DNA of 64,000 nucleotides, taken from the NCBI GenBank assembly GCA_034664125.1, contig JAXDIG010000025.1, positions 1-64,000 on the forward strand, written 5' to 3'. Source of the DNA: JACVRW01 sp034664125. Lineage in GTDB: Bacteria; Actinomycetota; Thermoleophilia; Solirubrobacterales; Thermoleophilaceae. The translations under genes were made by a program, and so were the position numbers. The notes under the pieces are model-generated. The model saw only the letters and a list, made by a program, of their open reading frames with translations. It had not been told where the DNA came from and searched no databases. Position 1 is the first letter of the stretch. The number at the start of each line of letters is the position of its first letter. Below are positions 1-8,450 of the stretch, in pieces.

Positions 1-1
1 G

Positions 2-1183
2 GTGCTGGGGGCGCCCGCCGCCGCCGCCGCGGCGGCTCCTAACGCGCCGGTCCTGGTGTCCGTGTTCCTGCCCGGCGGCGTCGACCTGCTCGACACCCTG
101 GTGCCGCTGCACGACTACGGCCGCTACGCGGACCTGCGTCCCAGCCTGAAGGTGCAGGGCGTGCCGCTGGGAGGCACGAGCATCGGGCTGCACCCCTCGC
201 TGGCGCGCGGCGTCGGCGGCGGCGTCAAGGGCCTGTACGAGCGCGGCAAGATCGGCTTCCTCCCCGGCATCGACTACGCGAACCCCGATCTGTCTCACTT
301 CCACTCGCGCCACTTCTGGGAAACGGGCCTGATCACCGACCGCTCGGCGCCCGGCTGGCTGGGCCGCTGGCTCGACCGCGCCGGCAGCCGCGACAACCCG
401 CTCCAGGGCGTGTCCATGGGCTACGGGCTGTCGCCGGTGATGCGCTCGAGCCGCGCACCGGTGGCTGCCGTGGCCTCCCCTGGCGACGCCGGGTTTTGGA
501 TCCGCGGTGTCTGGGGCGACGCCTACGACGAGGCCATGGCCGCCTACGCGCGCCTCGGCAAGGTGCGCGGCGGCGGCCACGCGCTGAGCGCCTCGCGCGA
601 GGCGGCGCGCCTGGCCAAGCTGGTGGCGGACCGGCTCACGCCGTACGCCGAGCACGACGGCGTCGACCCGCTGGCGTCGAGCATCGCCTATCCCGAGGAC
701 AGCGACTTCGGCCAGCGGCTGCGCTACCTGGCGGCGATGATCTCGAAGCCGCTGGGCATCCGCGTTGCCGACGTCGAAGCCGACGCCGACTTCGACACCC
801 ACGACAACCAGGCCGAGCTGACCACCCTGCTGGGCGAGGTGAGCGAGAGCCTGTCGGCGTTCCAGGCCGACCTCGAGGCGCGCGGCCTCTCGAACCGCGT
901 GCTGACGTTCGTCTGGTCGGAGTTCGGCCGCCGCCCGGAGGAGAACGACAGCGGGACCGACCACGGCGCCGGCGGGCTGGCCTGGGTGCAGGGCGACCGC
1001 GCCCTGCCGGGGGTGCACAGCGAGTACCCCGACCTCAACCGCCTCGACCGCGACGACAACCTGCAGGTGACGATCGACTTCCGGCGTGTCTACTCGAGCC
1101 TGCTCGAGCAGCACCTCGGCACGGACGCCGGCGCGGTGATCCCGCGGGCGGGCGCCTTCGGCCGCGTCGCGCTGGTCAAGTGA
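2..1183 (+). CDS. DUF1501 family protein, 5' end cut by window
   Basis: The protein shows the marks of the DUF1501 family. These are an N-terminal V-x-LPGG-D-LLDTLVP block (family FLRGGADGLNTVVP), a DTHDNQ motif near residue 263 and SEFGRRPEEN followed by GTDHGAGG near residue 307. DUF1501 proteins belong to the alkaline-phosphatase/sulfatase superfamily and are often exported by Tat next to DUF1800 partners; their reaction is not established. The readable frame begins with an Ala-rich stretch that looks like the tail of a signal peptide, so the true start is almost certainly upstream of the window. It is followed by a cupredoxin gene with a 4-base GTGA overlap, which suggests translational coupling and export of both products. 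Confidence 0.8.
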   Translation: MLGAPAAAAAAAPNAPVLVSVFLPGGVDLLDTLVPLHDYGRYADLRPSLKVQGVPLGGTSIGLHPSLARGVGGGVKGLYERGKIGFLPGIDYANPDLSHFHSRHFWETGLITDRSAPGWLGRWLDRAGSRDNPLQGVSMGYGLSPVMRSSRAPVAAVASPGDAGFWIRGVWGDAYDEAMAAYARLGKVRGGGHALSASREAARLAKLVADRLTPYAEHDGVDPLASSIAYPEDSDFGQRLRYLAAMISKPLGIRVADVEADADFDTHDNQAELTTLLGEVSESLSAFQADLEARGLSNRVLTFVWSEFGRRPEENDSGTDHGAGGLAWVQGDRALPGVHSEYPDLNRLDRDDNLQVTIDFRRVYSSLLEQHLGTDAGAVIPRAGAFGRVALVK

Positions 1184-1551
1184 GGCGCGCCCTGCTGTGT
1201 GCGGCGCTCGCGGCGGCCCTGGTCGCAAGCGCCCCGGCTCCCGCCGCCGGGCCGCCCCCGACGGCCGTCGGCGTGGGCGAGCGCGAGTGGCGCATCTCCC
1301 TGTATCGGAGCAAGGTGCCGACCGGCCGGGTGGTCTTCAACGTCCACAACTTCGGCGAGGACGGCCACGACCTCGCCGTGCGCAACGCCTCGGGGCGCGT
1401 GCTGGGCGCGATCGGCGAGCTGCGTCCGGGGCGGTCGGCCAAGCTGTCGGTGCGGCTGCGCAAGCCGGGGCGCTACCGGGTCTTCTGCTCCCTCGAGGGC
1501 CACGAGGCGCTCGGCATGCACGCCCTGTTCCGCGTGAAGCGACGTCAGTAG
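1180..1551 (+). CDS. Small secreted cupredoxin-like copper protein
   Basis: The product is 123 residues starting at GTG 1180, which overlaps the stop of the DUF1501 gene. A hydrophobic signal peptide covers roughly residues 1-23 and ends in an Ala-rich cleavage zone. The rest is a single cupredoxin fold. A type I copper site is visible: His63 (GHDL), then Cys103, His108 and Met113 in FCSLEGHEALGM. It is probably an extracytoplasmic electron carrier or copper-binding protein. The coupling to the upstream gene suggests joint function, but the redox partner cannot be told from sequence. The 3' end overlaps the convergent hydrolase gene by 7 bases. Confidence 0.8.
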   Translation: MRRALLCAALAAALVASAPAPAAGPPPTAVGVGEREWRISLYRSKVPTGRVVFNVHNFGEDGHDLAVRNASGRVLGAIGELRPGRSAKLSVRLRKPGRYRVFCSLEGHEALGMHALFRVKRRQ

Positions 1552-2426
1552 CGCTCGAGCAGCCAGGCGTGGGCGTCGCCCACCCGGAGGTGCTCGACGC
1601 TGAGGTGCCCGTCCTCGTCGGACAAGCGCGCGTCGACTCCGGGGATCCGCGCGGCGAGCCATTCCCCGTGCGCGGGCGGCACCATCAGGTCCTGGCGGCC
1701 CTGCCAGAGCTGGAGGGGCACGGAGATCGAGCTCAGCTCGAAGCCCCACGGCTTGACGAAAGCAAGGTCGTCGTCCAGCCAGCCGTCGCGGCGAATGCCG
1801 ATCCCCTCGCCGGTCGACGCGATCAGCTCCTCCGCGAGTCCGCCATTGACGACGGCCACGTCGGGCGGGCTGAGCAGCGACTTCAACGCGGCGACGAGCT
1901 GCTCGGCGTCGGCGCCGAGCAGGCGGGGGGTGAAGTCCTCGAGCAGGGGCGCGAGCGCCTCGCGGCCCTCCACCGCGGCGCCGAGCTCGATCACGTTGTC
2001 CTCGCCCATCCCGGCCAGGAAGTCGAGGCCCTCCGCGTCGTAGGGGGCGACCGAGGCGAACGTCGCCGCGGCCGCCACGCGGTCCCCCAGCAGCGCGGCA
2101 CAGGCGAGCGCATGCGGACCGCCACCGGAGCGTCCGTGAGTGAGGATGCGATCGAGCCCGAGCGCGTCGGCGATCGCCGTCACGTCCGCTGCGGCGTCCG
2201 CAACCGCCCGCCCCGGGTCGCGGTCCGAGCCGCCGTAGCCGGGGCGGTCGTAGGCGATCAGCCGGATGCCGCGCTGGGACGCGTCCTCCACCCACCCGCG
2301 GTACAGCAGGCGCGACCCGGGCGTGCCGTGGTGGGCGACGAGCGGGACGCCGCTCGGATCGCCGTCCTCGAGCACCCGGAGCGCGCGGCTGCCGGGTCCT
2401 TCGATGGTGTGCTCGCGAGCGGGCAT
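1545..2426 (-). CDS. Alpha/beta-fold hydrolase
   Basis: The product is 293 residues. It has the HHGTPGS oxyanion-hole region near residue 33 and a GRSGGGPHAL nucleophile elbow with a Ser nucleophile near residue 103. A late Asp (GRQDLMVP) and a final His (DEDGHLSV) complete an Asp-His pair. This is a standard alpha/beta hydrolase triad; the substrate is not predictable. I chose the ATG at 2426 because the frame upstream of it has no conserved content. The gene is divergent from the VOC dioxygenase gene and about 100 bases away from it. Confidence 0.8.
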   Translation of the reverse strand: MPAREHTIEGPGSRALRVLEDGDPSGVPLVAHHGTPGSRLLYRGWVEDASQRGIRLIAYDRPGYGGSDRDPGRAVADAAADVTAIADALGLDRILTHGRSGGGPHALACAALLGDRVAAAATFASVAPYDAEGLDFLAGMGEDNVIELGAAVEGREALAPLLEDFTPRLLGADAEQLVAALKSLLSPPDVAVVNGGLAEELIASTGEGIGIRRDGWLDDDLAFVKPWGFELSSISVPLQLWQGRQDLMVPPAHGEWLAARIPGVDARLSDEDGHLSVEHLRVGDAHAWLLERY

Positions 2427-2482
2427 GGCCGGAGAGGATGCCCGATCAGCGCGTCGCGGCGACCGCCCCCGACCTGATATAG

Positions 2483-2494
2483 TTGCGCGCGCAA
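2483..2494. promoter_or_regulatory. Perfect palindrome, possible MarR-type operator
   Basis: TTGCGCGCGCAA is a perfect 12-base palindrome lying 31 bases before the VOC dioxygenase start and between two divergent genes. MarR-family operators in high-GC actinobacteria often look like TAGTTGCGCGCGCAACTA, and the left flank here reads ATAG as expected. The link to MarR is an inference. A MarR gene exists in this window (25888), but nothing ties it to this site. Confidence 0.4.
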
Positions 2495-2525
2495 TCACTT
2501 CCCCAGGACGCAGAGGAGCGCTCCG

Positions 2526-3443
2526 ATGAAGCTCGACGGCATTCACCACATCACCGCGATCACCGGCGACGCGCAGAGCAACGTCGACTTCTACGTGGGT
2601 GTACTGGGCCTGCGGCTCGTCAAGAAGTCCGTCAACCAGGACGATCCGACCGTCTACCACCTCTTCTACGGCGACGAGCACGCGCACCCCGGGCTCGACC
2701 TGACCTTCTTCGAGTACCCCGGCGCCGCGCCCGGGCGGGCCGGCGACGGCATGATCTACCGGGTCGTCTGGCGAGTGGCGGGCCCGGAGGCCCTCGACTT
2801 CTGGGCGGAGCGGCTGTCCGGCGCGGGCATCGAGAGCCAGCGCGAGGGCGACAGCCTCGTGTTCTCCGACCCAGAGGGCCTCGAGCACGAGCTCCTGGTG
2901 GCCGACGCAAGCGACGAACCGCTCGTCGCCGAGCACCCCGAGGTGCCGGCCGAGCACGCCCTCCAGGGCTTTCACGCCGTGCGCGCGTACTCCTCGCAGC
3001 CCGACGTCAGCCGCCAGATGCTGGACACGCTCGGCTTCGCGCAGAGCGGCGAGGGCTGGGAGGCCCGCGGCGAGCACCGCGGCTCCCTCTACGCCTACGA
3101 CGAGCCGCCCGCCGAGCGCGGCATCCAGGGCGCGGGCACCGTGCACCACGTCGCCTGGACCTCAGACGACGAGGACCACGAGGCGTGGCGCGAGCGCGTG
3201 CAGCAGGGCGGCGGGCGCCCCACCCCGGTGATCGACCGCCACTACTTCCGCTCGATCTACTTCCGGGAGCCCAGCGGCGTGCTGTTCGAGATCGCCACCC
3301 GCTCGCCCGGCTTCACCGTCGACGAGCCGCTCGAGCACCTCGGCGAGAAGCTCTCGATCCCGCCTTTCCTGGAGAGCCGCCGGGCCGACATCGAGGCGAC
3401 CGTGCGGCCGCTCGAGAACCCGCGCGTCGCCACCCGCAGCTAG
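2526..3443 (+). CDS. VOC family ring-cleaving dioxygenase (MhqO/PcpA-like)
   Basis: The protein has 305 residues and two vicinal-oxygen-chelate repeats. The first begins GIHHITAITGDAQSNVDFY; the second is around HALQGFHAVRAYS and HHVAWTSDDEDHEAWRERV. Metal-binding His residues (GIHHIT, VHHVAW) and the late Glu in FREPSGVLFEIAT match the extradiol VOC pattern. The closest family is MhqO/PcpA-like hydroquinone dioxygenase, which often works in quinone stress responses. The start ATG has GAGGAG a short distance upstream. A palindrome at 2483-2494 may control it. Confidence 0.8.
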   Translation: MKLDGIHHITAITGDAQSNVDFYVGVLGLRLVKKSVNQDDPTVYHLFYGDEHAHPGLDLTFFEYPGAAPGRAGDGMIYRVVWRVAGPEALDFWAERLSGAGIESQREGDSLVFSDPEGLEHELLVADASDEPLVAEHPEVPAEHALQGFHAVRAYSSQPDVSRQMLDTLGFAQSGEGWEARGEHRGSLYAYDEPPAERGIQGAGTVHHVAWTSDDEDHEAWRERVQQGGGRPTPVIDRHYFRSIYFREPSGVLFEIATRSPGFTVDEPLEHLGEKLSIPPFLESRRADIEATVRPLENPRVATRS

Positions 3444-3486
3444 GCCGCGAGCAGCTCGTCGCGCCCCACCCGCCTAGCCTACGGGC

Positions 3487-5037
3487 GTGGCCGGCAACCC
3501 GCTCGTCTTCGAAGGCGGCACGATTCGCACGCTCGATCCGGCCGCGCCGGTCATCGACCGGCTGGCGGTCACGGGTGGGCTGATCGCGGACGCGCCCGCC
3601 GCGGACGCGGGCCGCGTGGACCTCGAGGGCGGCTGCGTGCTCCCGGGCTTCAACGACGCCCACGTGCACTTCCCCACCTGGTCGCTGGCCCAGCGGCAGA
3701 TCCGGCTGGAGGGCGCCCACTCGCTCGCCGAGGCTGTCGCGCGGGTAGCCGACGGCCTGGCCGGTGCGCCGACTGGCGCGTGGTTGCGCGGCCTCGGGTG
3801 GCGCGACGCGGACTGGACAGAGCCGCCGACGCGCGCCGCGCTCGACGGGATCGCCCCGGACACGCCGGTGATCCTGACCTCCAAGGACTACCACTCGCTG
3901 TGGCTCAACTCGGCCGCCCTGGCGCGGGCGGGCGGGGACCTCGATGCGCCCGGCGGCGTGGTCGAACGCGACGCCGCCGGCGAGCCCACGGGCATCCTGC
4001 GCGAGAACGCGGCCTGGCAGTTCCGCGACCGCCACTCAACTCCGACCATGGACGAGATGCTCGCGGCCTGCCGGGCGGGGCTGCGGATCGCGGCCTCGCG
4101 CGGCGTGACCGCGGTGCACGACAAGGACGGCTGGATGGGCTCGCTGGAGCTGTTCCAGCGGCTGCGCGAGGCCGAGGAGCTGACCCTGCGGGTGTGGCAG
4201 TCGATCCCCGCCGAACGCCTCCCCCACCTGCGCAAGCTGGGCCTGCGCTCCGGTTATGGCGACGACATGCTGCGAGTCGGCTACCTCAAGGTGTTCATGG
4301 ACGGCACGCTCGGCTCGGCCACCGCCAGGCTGTTGGACGGCTCGGGGGTCGAGCTGACGTCGAGCGAACGGCTGGCCGAGATCGTGCGCGAGGCTGCCGC
4401 GGCGGGCTGGCCGGTCGGCGTGCACGCGATCGGCGACGCCGCCAACCGGGCCGCGCTCGACGCGTTCGAGGCGACCGCCGCCGACTGGCGCCCGCTTGGG
4501 CTGCGCCAGCGCATCGAGCACGCCCAGCTGCTCGACGCCGCGGAGCTACCCCGCTTCGCGGCCATCGGCGTGGCCGCGTCCGTCCAGTTCAGCCACGCCC
4601 CCTCCGACCGCGATCTCGCCGACCGCGTCTGGGAGGGCCACCGAGGCGCCTACGCGTACCGGTCCCTGCACGAGGCCGGCGCGCGCCTCGCCAACGGCTC
4701 GGACGCGCCGGTCGAGGAGCTCGACCCGCTCCAGGGCATCGCAGCCGCCGTCCTCCGCACCCTCGACGAGCGGCCGGCCTGGCGACCCGAGCAGGCGCTG
4801 ACCGTCGATGCGGCGCTGCGCGCCACGTGCGTGGAGCCCGCCTGGCTGGCCCGCGACGAGCGCCGGCGCGGCACGCTGGCGCCGGGCATGGTGGCCGATC
4901 TGGTGGTGCTCGACCGCGACCCTGTCGCCTGCGCGCAGGACGAGTTACCCAATATTCGCGTGCTCGCCACCCTTGTTGGTGGACGTATTGCCCATGTGTC
5001 AGGACTGGGCATACCGGGCATAGAATTCATGGCATGA
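3487..5037 (+). CDS. Amidohydrolase, YtcJ-like
   Basis: This is a 516-residue metal-dependent hydrolase of the amidohydrolase_3/YtcJ group. Visible marks are the FNDAHVH motif (His59 and His61), DKDGW, VGVHAIGDAANRAALDAFE, the RIEHAQ motif and ANGSDAPVEELDPLQGI. The C-terminal composite domain has the usual RGTLAPGMVADLVVLDRDP. Family members hydrolyse amides or formamides on aryl or indole compounds; the substrate is unknown. The start is GTG at 3487. It overlaps the next gene as ATGA. Confidence 0.85.
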   Translation: MAGNPLVFEGGTIRTLDPAAPVIDRLAVTGGLIADAPAADAGRVDLEGGCVLPGFNDAHVHFPTWSLAQRQIRLEGAHSLAEAVARVADGLAGAPTGAWLRGLGWRDADWTEPPTRAALDGIAPDTPVILTSKDYHSLWLNSAALARAGGDLDAPGGVVERDAAGEPTGILRENAAWQFRDRHSTPTMDEMLAACRAGLRIAASRGVTAVHDKDGWMGSLELFQRLREAEELTLRVWQSIPAERLPHLRKLGLRSGYGDDMLRVGYLKVFMDGTLGSATARLLDGSGVELTSSERLAEIVREAAAAGWPVGVHAIGDAANRAALDAFEATAADWRPLGLRQRIEHAQLLDAAELPRFAAIGVAASVQFSHAPSDRDLADRVWEGHRGAYAYRSLHEAGARLANGSDAPVEELDPLQGIAAAVLRTLDERPAWRPEQALTVDAALRATCVEPAWLARDERRRGTLAPGMVADLVVLDRDPVACAQDELPNIRVLATLVGGRIAHVSGLGIPGIEFMA

Positions 5038-5432
5038 GGCGGGAATCATGGCTACCGGCTGCGCCTGAGAGCGCGCCCATCGCTCGCGCGATAGTGCGCG
5101 AGGCAGCCGCCGAGCACGGGCTCGACGGCGATAACACTTGGGATCTCATGCTGGCCACGAGCGAGGCCGTCGCCAACGCCGTGGTGCACGGGTCCTCCTG
5201 CGACGACGCCGACCACGGCGTGCTGCTGATAGTGGAGGTCGACGAGCACTCGATCTCGATCGAGGTGTGCGACTGCGGCAGCTTCGACGCCGAGCTCAGG
5301 CCGGCGGCCAAGGACGACATCGGCGGCCGCGGCATCCCGATCATCGCCGCCGTGGCGGACCACTTCGAGCTGGTCCCCGAGCCGTTCCAGACACGCGTGC
5401 GCTTCGGCAAGCGGCTGCCGGTCGCCGCCTAG
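5034..5432 (+). CDS. ATP-binding protein, anti-sigma factor type (HATPase_c_2)
   Basis: This 132-residue protein is a single GHKL ATPase domain of the RsbW/SpoIIAB class. The N box is ATSEAVANAVVHGS, followed by a D-C-G segment (VCDCGSFD) and a GGRGIPIIAAVADHFEL G-box. In actinobacteria such small proteins bind sigma factors or anti-anti-sigma proteins. The ATG at 5034 overlaps the stop of the amidohydrolase gene by 4 bases, so the pair may be co-translated, though a functional link is not evident. It converges on another protein of the same class (5498-5938). Confidence 0.8.
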   Translation: MRRESWLPAAPESAPIARAIVREAAAEHGLDGDNTWDLMLATSEAVANAVVHGSSCDDADHGVLLIVEVDEHSISIEVCDCGSFDAELRPAAKDDIGGRGIPIIAAVADHFELVPEPFQTRVRFGKRLPVAA

Positions 5433-5460
5433 ACACAGGCCGGCCAGATGGAGCGGGGAT

Positions 5461-5480
5461 CCGGGGGCGTGAGCCCCCGG
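5461..5480. terminator. Bidirectional hairpin between convergent genes
   Basis: CCGGGGGC-GTGA-GCCCCCGG is a perfect 8-bp stem with a 4-base loop, located midway between two convergent gene ends (5432 and 5498). It lacks a clear T run, as is common in high-GC actinobacteria. It could serve both strands. Confidence 0.65.
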
Positions 5481-5497
5481 CTGCCATCGGGCGGGCG

Positions 5498-5938
5498 CTA
5501 GGCCGCGGCGGCTAGCTCGAACCAGACGCGCGTGCGCTCGTCGCGCTCCACGCCCCAGCTGGCGGCGATCCGTTCGACCAGCACCAGTCCCCAGCCGCCC
5601 GGCTCGTCCATCTCGCGCCGGCGCCCGGTGGGCGCGAAGCCACAGCCGGGATCGGTGACCTGGGCACGCAGCCCGGTTTCCGTCGCACGCAGCTCCACCT
5701 CGATCACGTCCTGCTCGCCAGCATCGCCGTGCAGGACGCTGTTGTTGACGAGCTCGCACGTGAGCAGCATCAGGTTGCTCTCGACCTCGTCGGGCAGCCA
5801 CTCCGTGGTGGCCTGAAGCCAGGCGCGGACCCGCTGAGGCGCGTGTGGCCCGCCCGGCGTCCTGAGTTGGCGCACGCGTCGCCTCCGCCAATCGGCAGGT
5901 GGCCTGAAACCGACACCTGAAGGGCTGTGAGCGGACAT
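5498..5938 (-). CDS. ATP-binding protein, anti-sigma factor type
   Basis: This is a 146-residue GHKL ATPase. The N box is LLTCELVNNSVLHG, the D-box region VTDPGCGF and the G box GGWGLVLVERIAASWGVERD. The final VWFEL strand is typical of the RsbW-like anti-sigma group seen in Streptomyces and related genera. The N-terminal 40 residues are rich in Arg and Pro and may be disordered. No sigma factor or STAS-domain gene lies next to it. Confidence 0.8.
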   Translation of the reverse strand: MSAHSPSGVGFRPPADWRRRRVRQLRTPGGPHAPQRVRAWLQATTEWLPDEVESNLMLLTCELVNNSVLHGDAGEQDVIEVELRATETGLRAQVTDPGCGFAPTGRRREMDEPGGWGLVLVERIAASWGVERDERTRVWFELAAAA

Positions 5939-6085
5939 GAGCGGGGCGGTGCTGCGCCCGGCACGTGGCCGGGGTCGTTCCGATCCGGCTCGACCCGTGC
6001 CAACGGCGGCGTTAGGGACCGCGAGCGGCCTGGACGAATGATCTAGGCCGTGCCGCCGGATCTGGGCGGGTTGTTGCAGGTCCTG

Positions 6086-6529
6086 CTAGACCTGCGGCTC
6101 TTCCGGAGCCGCCGCCGCGGCAGCGTGCTGGGCGTGGTCGACGGCCTCGACCACCCGGCTCGGACTGCTGACGCCGCTGAAGGTGAAGTCGGAGTCGTCG
6201 GTGCCCGCGGTGTCGAAGTCCACCGTGCCTACTCGCAGGACGCGCTCGAGCACGCTCTGGTCGGTGTTCACGTTCTGAACGCGGTCGATGCGGGTCTGCT
6301 GGACCTTCTTCGAGAGGATCCCGCGCTTGATGCGCAGACGCTGGTTGGTGATCGTGTAGACGGTCGCGATGCGCTTGACCAGGCCGCCCACGACCAGCAG
6401 GGCGGCGCCCGCCACGACCACGGCCGCTACGAGGCCCCACTTCACGCCGTCCCCGAGCGCCGTGACACCAGCGACGATGGCCCCGAGCACCAGCACCGCG
6501 AGCAACCCCTGGATGTAGAAGGCGAGCAT
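6086..6529 (-). CDS. PH domain-containing membrane protein; start uncertain
   Basis: The protein has two hydrophobic segments (about residues 5-25 and 30-50) followed by a bacterial PH (bPH2/YdbT-like) domain with YTITNQRLRIKRGILSKKVQQTRIDRVQNVNTDQS. The ATG at 6529 gives 147 residues but leaves out a conserved lead-in: the same frame upstream reads LHAGEDIIFEGHPSWRA, typical of this family. That stretch has no ATG, GTG or TTG; the only options before the TGA at 6623-6625 are CTG (6580) or ATC (6586). That TGA is the stop of the ABC permease gene in the same frame. Either a rare start is used or there is a sequence error. Confidence 0.7.
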   Translation of the reverse strand: MLAFYIQGLLAVLVLGAIVAGVTALGDGVKWGLVAAVVVAGAALLVVGGLVKRIATVYTITNQRLRIKRGILSKKVQQTRIDRVQNVNTDQSVLERVLRVGTVDFDTAGTDDSDFTFSGVSSPSRVVEAVDHAQHAAAAAAPEEPQV

Positions 6530-6622
6530 GGCTCGCCACGAGGGATGGCCCTCGAAGATGATGTCCTCTCCGGCGTGCAGGTCGATGGGCGCACGATACC
6601 GTCGGCTGTCATGCGTGACCGC

Positions 6623-7399
6623 TCAGCGCGCGGACACGCGCCGGTAGCGCGCCACGGCGAGCGGCGCGAACACCGCGATCAGGACCGCACACCACACGAA
6701 CGCCATCCAGACGTCGGTGTGCGCGGGCGTGCCGAGCCAGAGCGAGCGCAGGGCGTCGCTGATCGTCGTGAACGGGTTGGCCTCCGCGAACTGGCGCAGG
6801 CCGTTCGGCATCGAGTCCGCCGGCACGAACATCGACGAGGCGAACGTCAGCGGGAAGATGAGCGTGAAGCCGATCGCGTTCGCGGTTTCCGGCGAGGACG
6901 AGAACAGCCCCACGAGGGCGAACACCCACGAGAAGGCGTAGCCGAGCAGCAGCAACAGCAGGATCCCGAGCGCGATCTCCCCGGCGCTCGCCGATTGGAA
7001 GTCGAACCCGGCGATGAAGCCGACCGAGAACAGCACGGCGAGCGACAGGCAGTTGAGGGCGACGTCGGAGATGGTGCGTCCCATCAGCACGGCGGCGCGC
7101 GACATCGGCAGCGACCGGAAGCGGTCGATCAGGCCCTTCTGGACGTCCTCGGACAGCCCGAGCGCGGTGACGAACCCGCCGAAGGCGATGGACTGGGCGA
7201 TGATGCCCGGCATCAGGAAGTCGACGTAGTCGAAGCCCGGGGTCTTGATGGCGCCCCCGAACACGTACACGAACAGCAGGACGAACATGACCGGCTGGAT
7301 CGTGTACGCGATCAGCAGGTCGGGCTGGCGCGGGATCCGCATCAGGTTGCGGCGGGCGAGCACCAGGGTGTCGGACGCCGTCATCGCGAGCGCGCTCAT
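6623..7399 (-). CDS. ABC-2 type permease, DrrB-like
   Basis: The 258-residue membrane protein has six predicted hydrophobic helices. It contains the ABC-2 permease segment KGLIDRFRSLPMSRAAVLMGRTISD, which faces the ATPase, and the late NPFTTISDALRSLWLG motif typical of DrrB exporters. Its ATG overlaps the stop of the ATPase gene (ATGA), giving a two-gene exporter operon. The substrate is unknown; the family exports antibiotics and lipids. Confidence 0.85.
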   Translation of the reverse strand: MSALAMTASDTLVLARRNLMRIPRQPDLLIAYTIQPVMFVLLFVYVFGGAIKTPGFDYVDFLMPGIIAQSIAFGGFVTALGLSEDVQKGLIDRFRSLPMSRAAVLMGRTISDVALNCLSLAVLFSVGFIAGFDFQSASAGEIALGILLLLLLGYAFSWVFALVGLFSSSPETANAIGFTLIFPLTFASSMFVPADSMPNGLRQFAEANPFTTISDALRSLWLGTPAHTDVWMAFVWCAVLIAVFAPLAVARYRRVSAR

Positions 7400-8376
7400 G
7401 CGTACGCCTCCTCGCGCTCCTCGTCGGCCCGCTCCTCCTCGGCCGCGTGACCGGTGAGCGACATGAACACGTCGTCGAGGGTCGGCCGTCGCACGGCGAT
7501 GTCGTCGATGCCCACGCCCGCGTCGTCGAGCCGCCGCACCGCCTCGGCGATGCCGCCCCGATCGCGGCGCATCGGCATGCTCAGCACGTGGTCGGGACAG
7601 GCCGGCGGCTCGTCCCCGGCGATCGGCGCCAGCGCCTCGATCGCGGTGGCCGCCTGAGTCCGGTCGCCGAGCGTGACTTCGAGCCGCTCGCCGCCCACGC
7701 GCGACTTGAGCTCGTCCGACGTGCCCTCGGCGATCACGGTGCCGTGGTCCACCACCACGATCCGGTCCGCCAGCCGGTCGGCCTCGTCGAGGTACTGGGT
7801 GGTCAACAGCACCGTGGTGCCGCCGGCCACGCGTGCCTCGATCGTCTCCCACATGCCCAGGCGGCTACGCGGGTCGAGGCCCGTGGTGGGCTCGTCCAGG
7901 AACAGCACCGGTGGGCGGAAGATGAACGCAGCTGCCAGGTCGAGCCGGCGGCGCATGCCGCCCGAGTACGTCTTGGCGGGCCGCTTGGCGGCGTCGCTGA
8001 GCTCGAAATGCTCGAGCAGCTCGTTCGCGCGCCGGCGCGACTCGGCGCCGCCCATGTGGTAGAGCCGGCCGACCATCTCCAGGTTCTCGAAGCCGGTCAG
8101 GTTCTCGTCGACGGCTGCGTACTGCCCGGCGAGCCCGATCTTGGCTCGCAGCTGGGCAGCTTCACGAACGGCGTCGAGGCCGGCGACGCGCGCCACGCCG
8201 GCGTCCGGCTTCAGGAGGGTCGCGAGGATCCGCACGACCGTGGTCTTGCCGGCCCCGTTGGGGCCGAGCAGGCCCAGCACGCTGCCCGTGCGGGCGGCGA
8301 AGTCGACCCCGTCCAGCGCGCGCACGGAGCCGTAGGACTTCTCGAGCCCCTCGACGAAAATGGCGTCTTCGGTCAT
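7396..8376 (-). CDS. ABC transporter ATPase, DrrA-like
   Basis: The 326-residue ATPase has Walker A GPNGAGKTT near residue 40, signature YSGGMRRRLDLA, Walker B VLFLDEPTTGLD and a C-terminal DUF4162-like tail ending in RRPTLDDVFMSLTGHAAEEE. This is the layout of daunorubicin-resistance DrrA. The ATG at 8376 gives the standard MTEDAIFVEGLEKSYG start. It is translationally coupled to the downstream permease. Confidence 0.88.
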   Translation of the reverse strand: MTEDAIFVEGLEKSYGSVRALDGVDFAARTGSVLGLLGPNGAGKTTVVRILATLLKPDAGVARVAGLDAVREAAQLRAKIGLAGQYAAVDENLTGFENLEMVGRLYHMGGAESRRRANELLEHFELSDAAKRPAKTYSGGMRRRLDLAAAFIFRPPVLFLDEPTTGLDPRSRLGMWETIEARVAGGTTVLLTTQYLDEADRLADRIVVVDHGTVIAEGTSDELKSRVGGERLEVTLGDRTQAATAIEALAPIAGDEPPACPDHVLSMPMRRDRGGIAEAVRRLDDAGVGIDDIAVRRPTLDDVFMSLTGHAAEEERADEEREEAYA

Positions 8377-8427
8377 CGCCGAGCACGCTAGCGAAGCGAT
8401 CCGTTCGGAAGGGTTCGGTTTTCCACA

Positions 8428-8448
8428 CCCCGGGTGAGGCCCCCCGGG
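8428..8448 (-). terminator. GC-rich hairpin after lysE-like gene
   Basis: The CCCGGG inverted repeat with an 8-base loop sits just beyond the stop of the LysE-family gene, in the gap before the DrrA-like start. On the minus strand it is followed by a short A-rich run rather than T. It is a weak candidate terminator. Confidence 0.4.
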
Positions 8449-8450
8449 CG

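Noticed and set aside
496..1551. A 351-residue frame containing the cupredoxin
   Set aside because: Only the last 123 codons are real; the first part is an off-frame reading of the DUF1501 gene.
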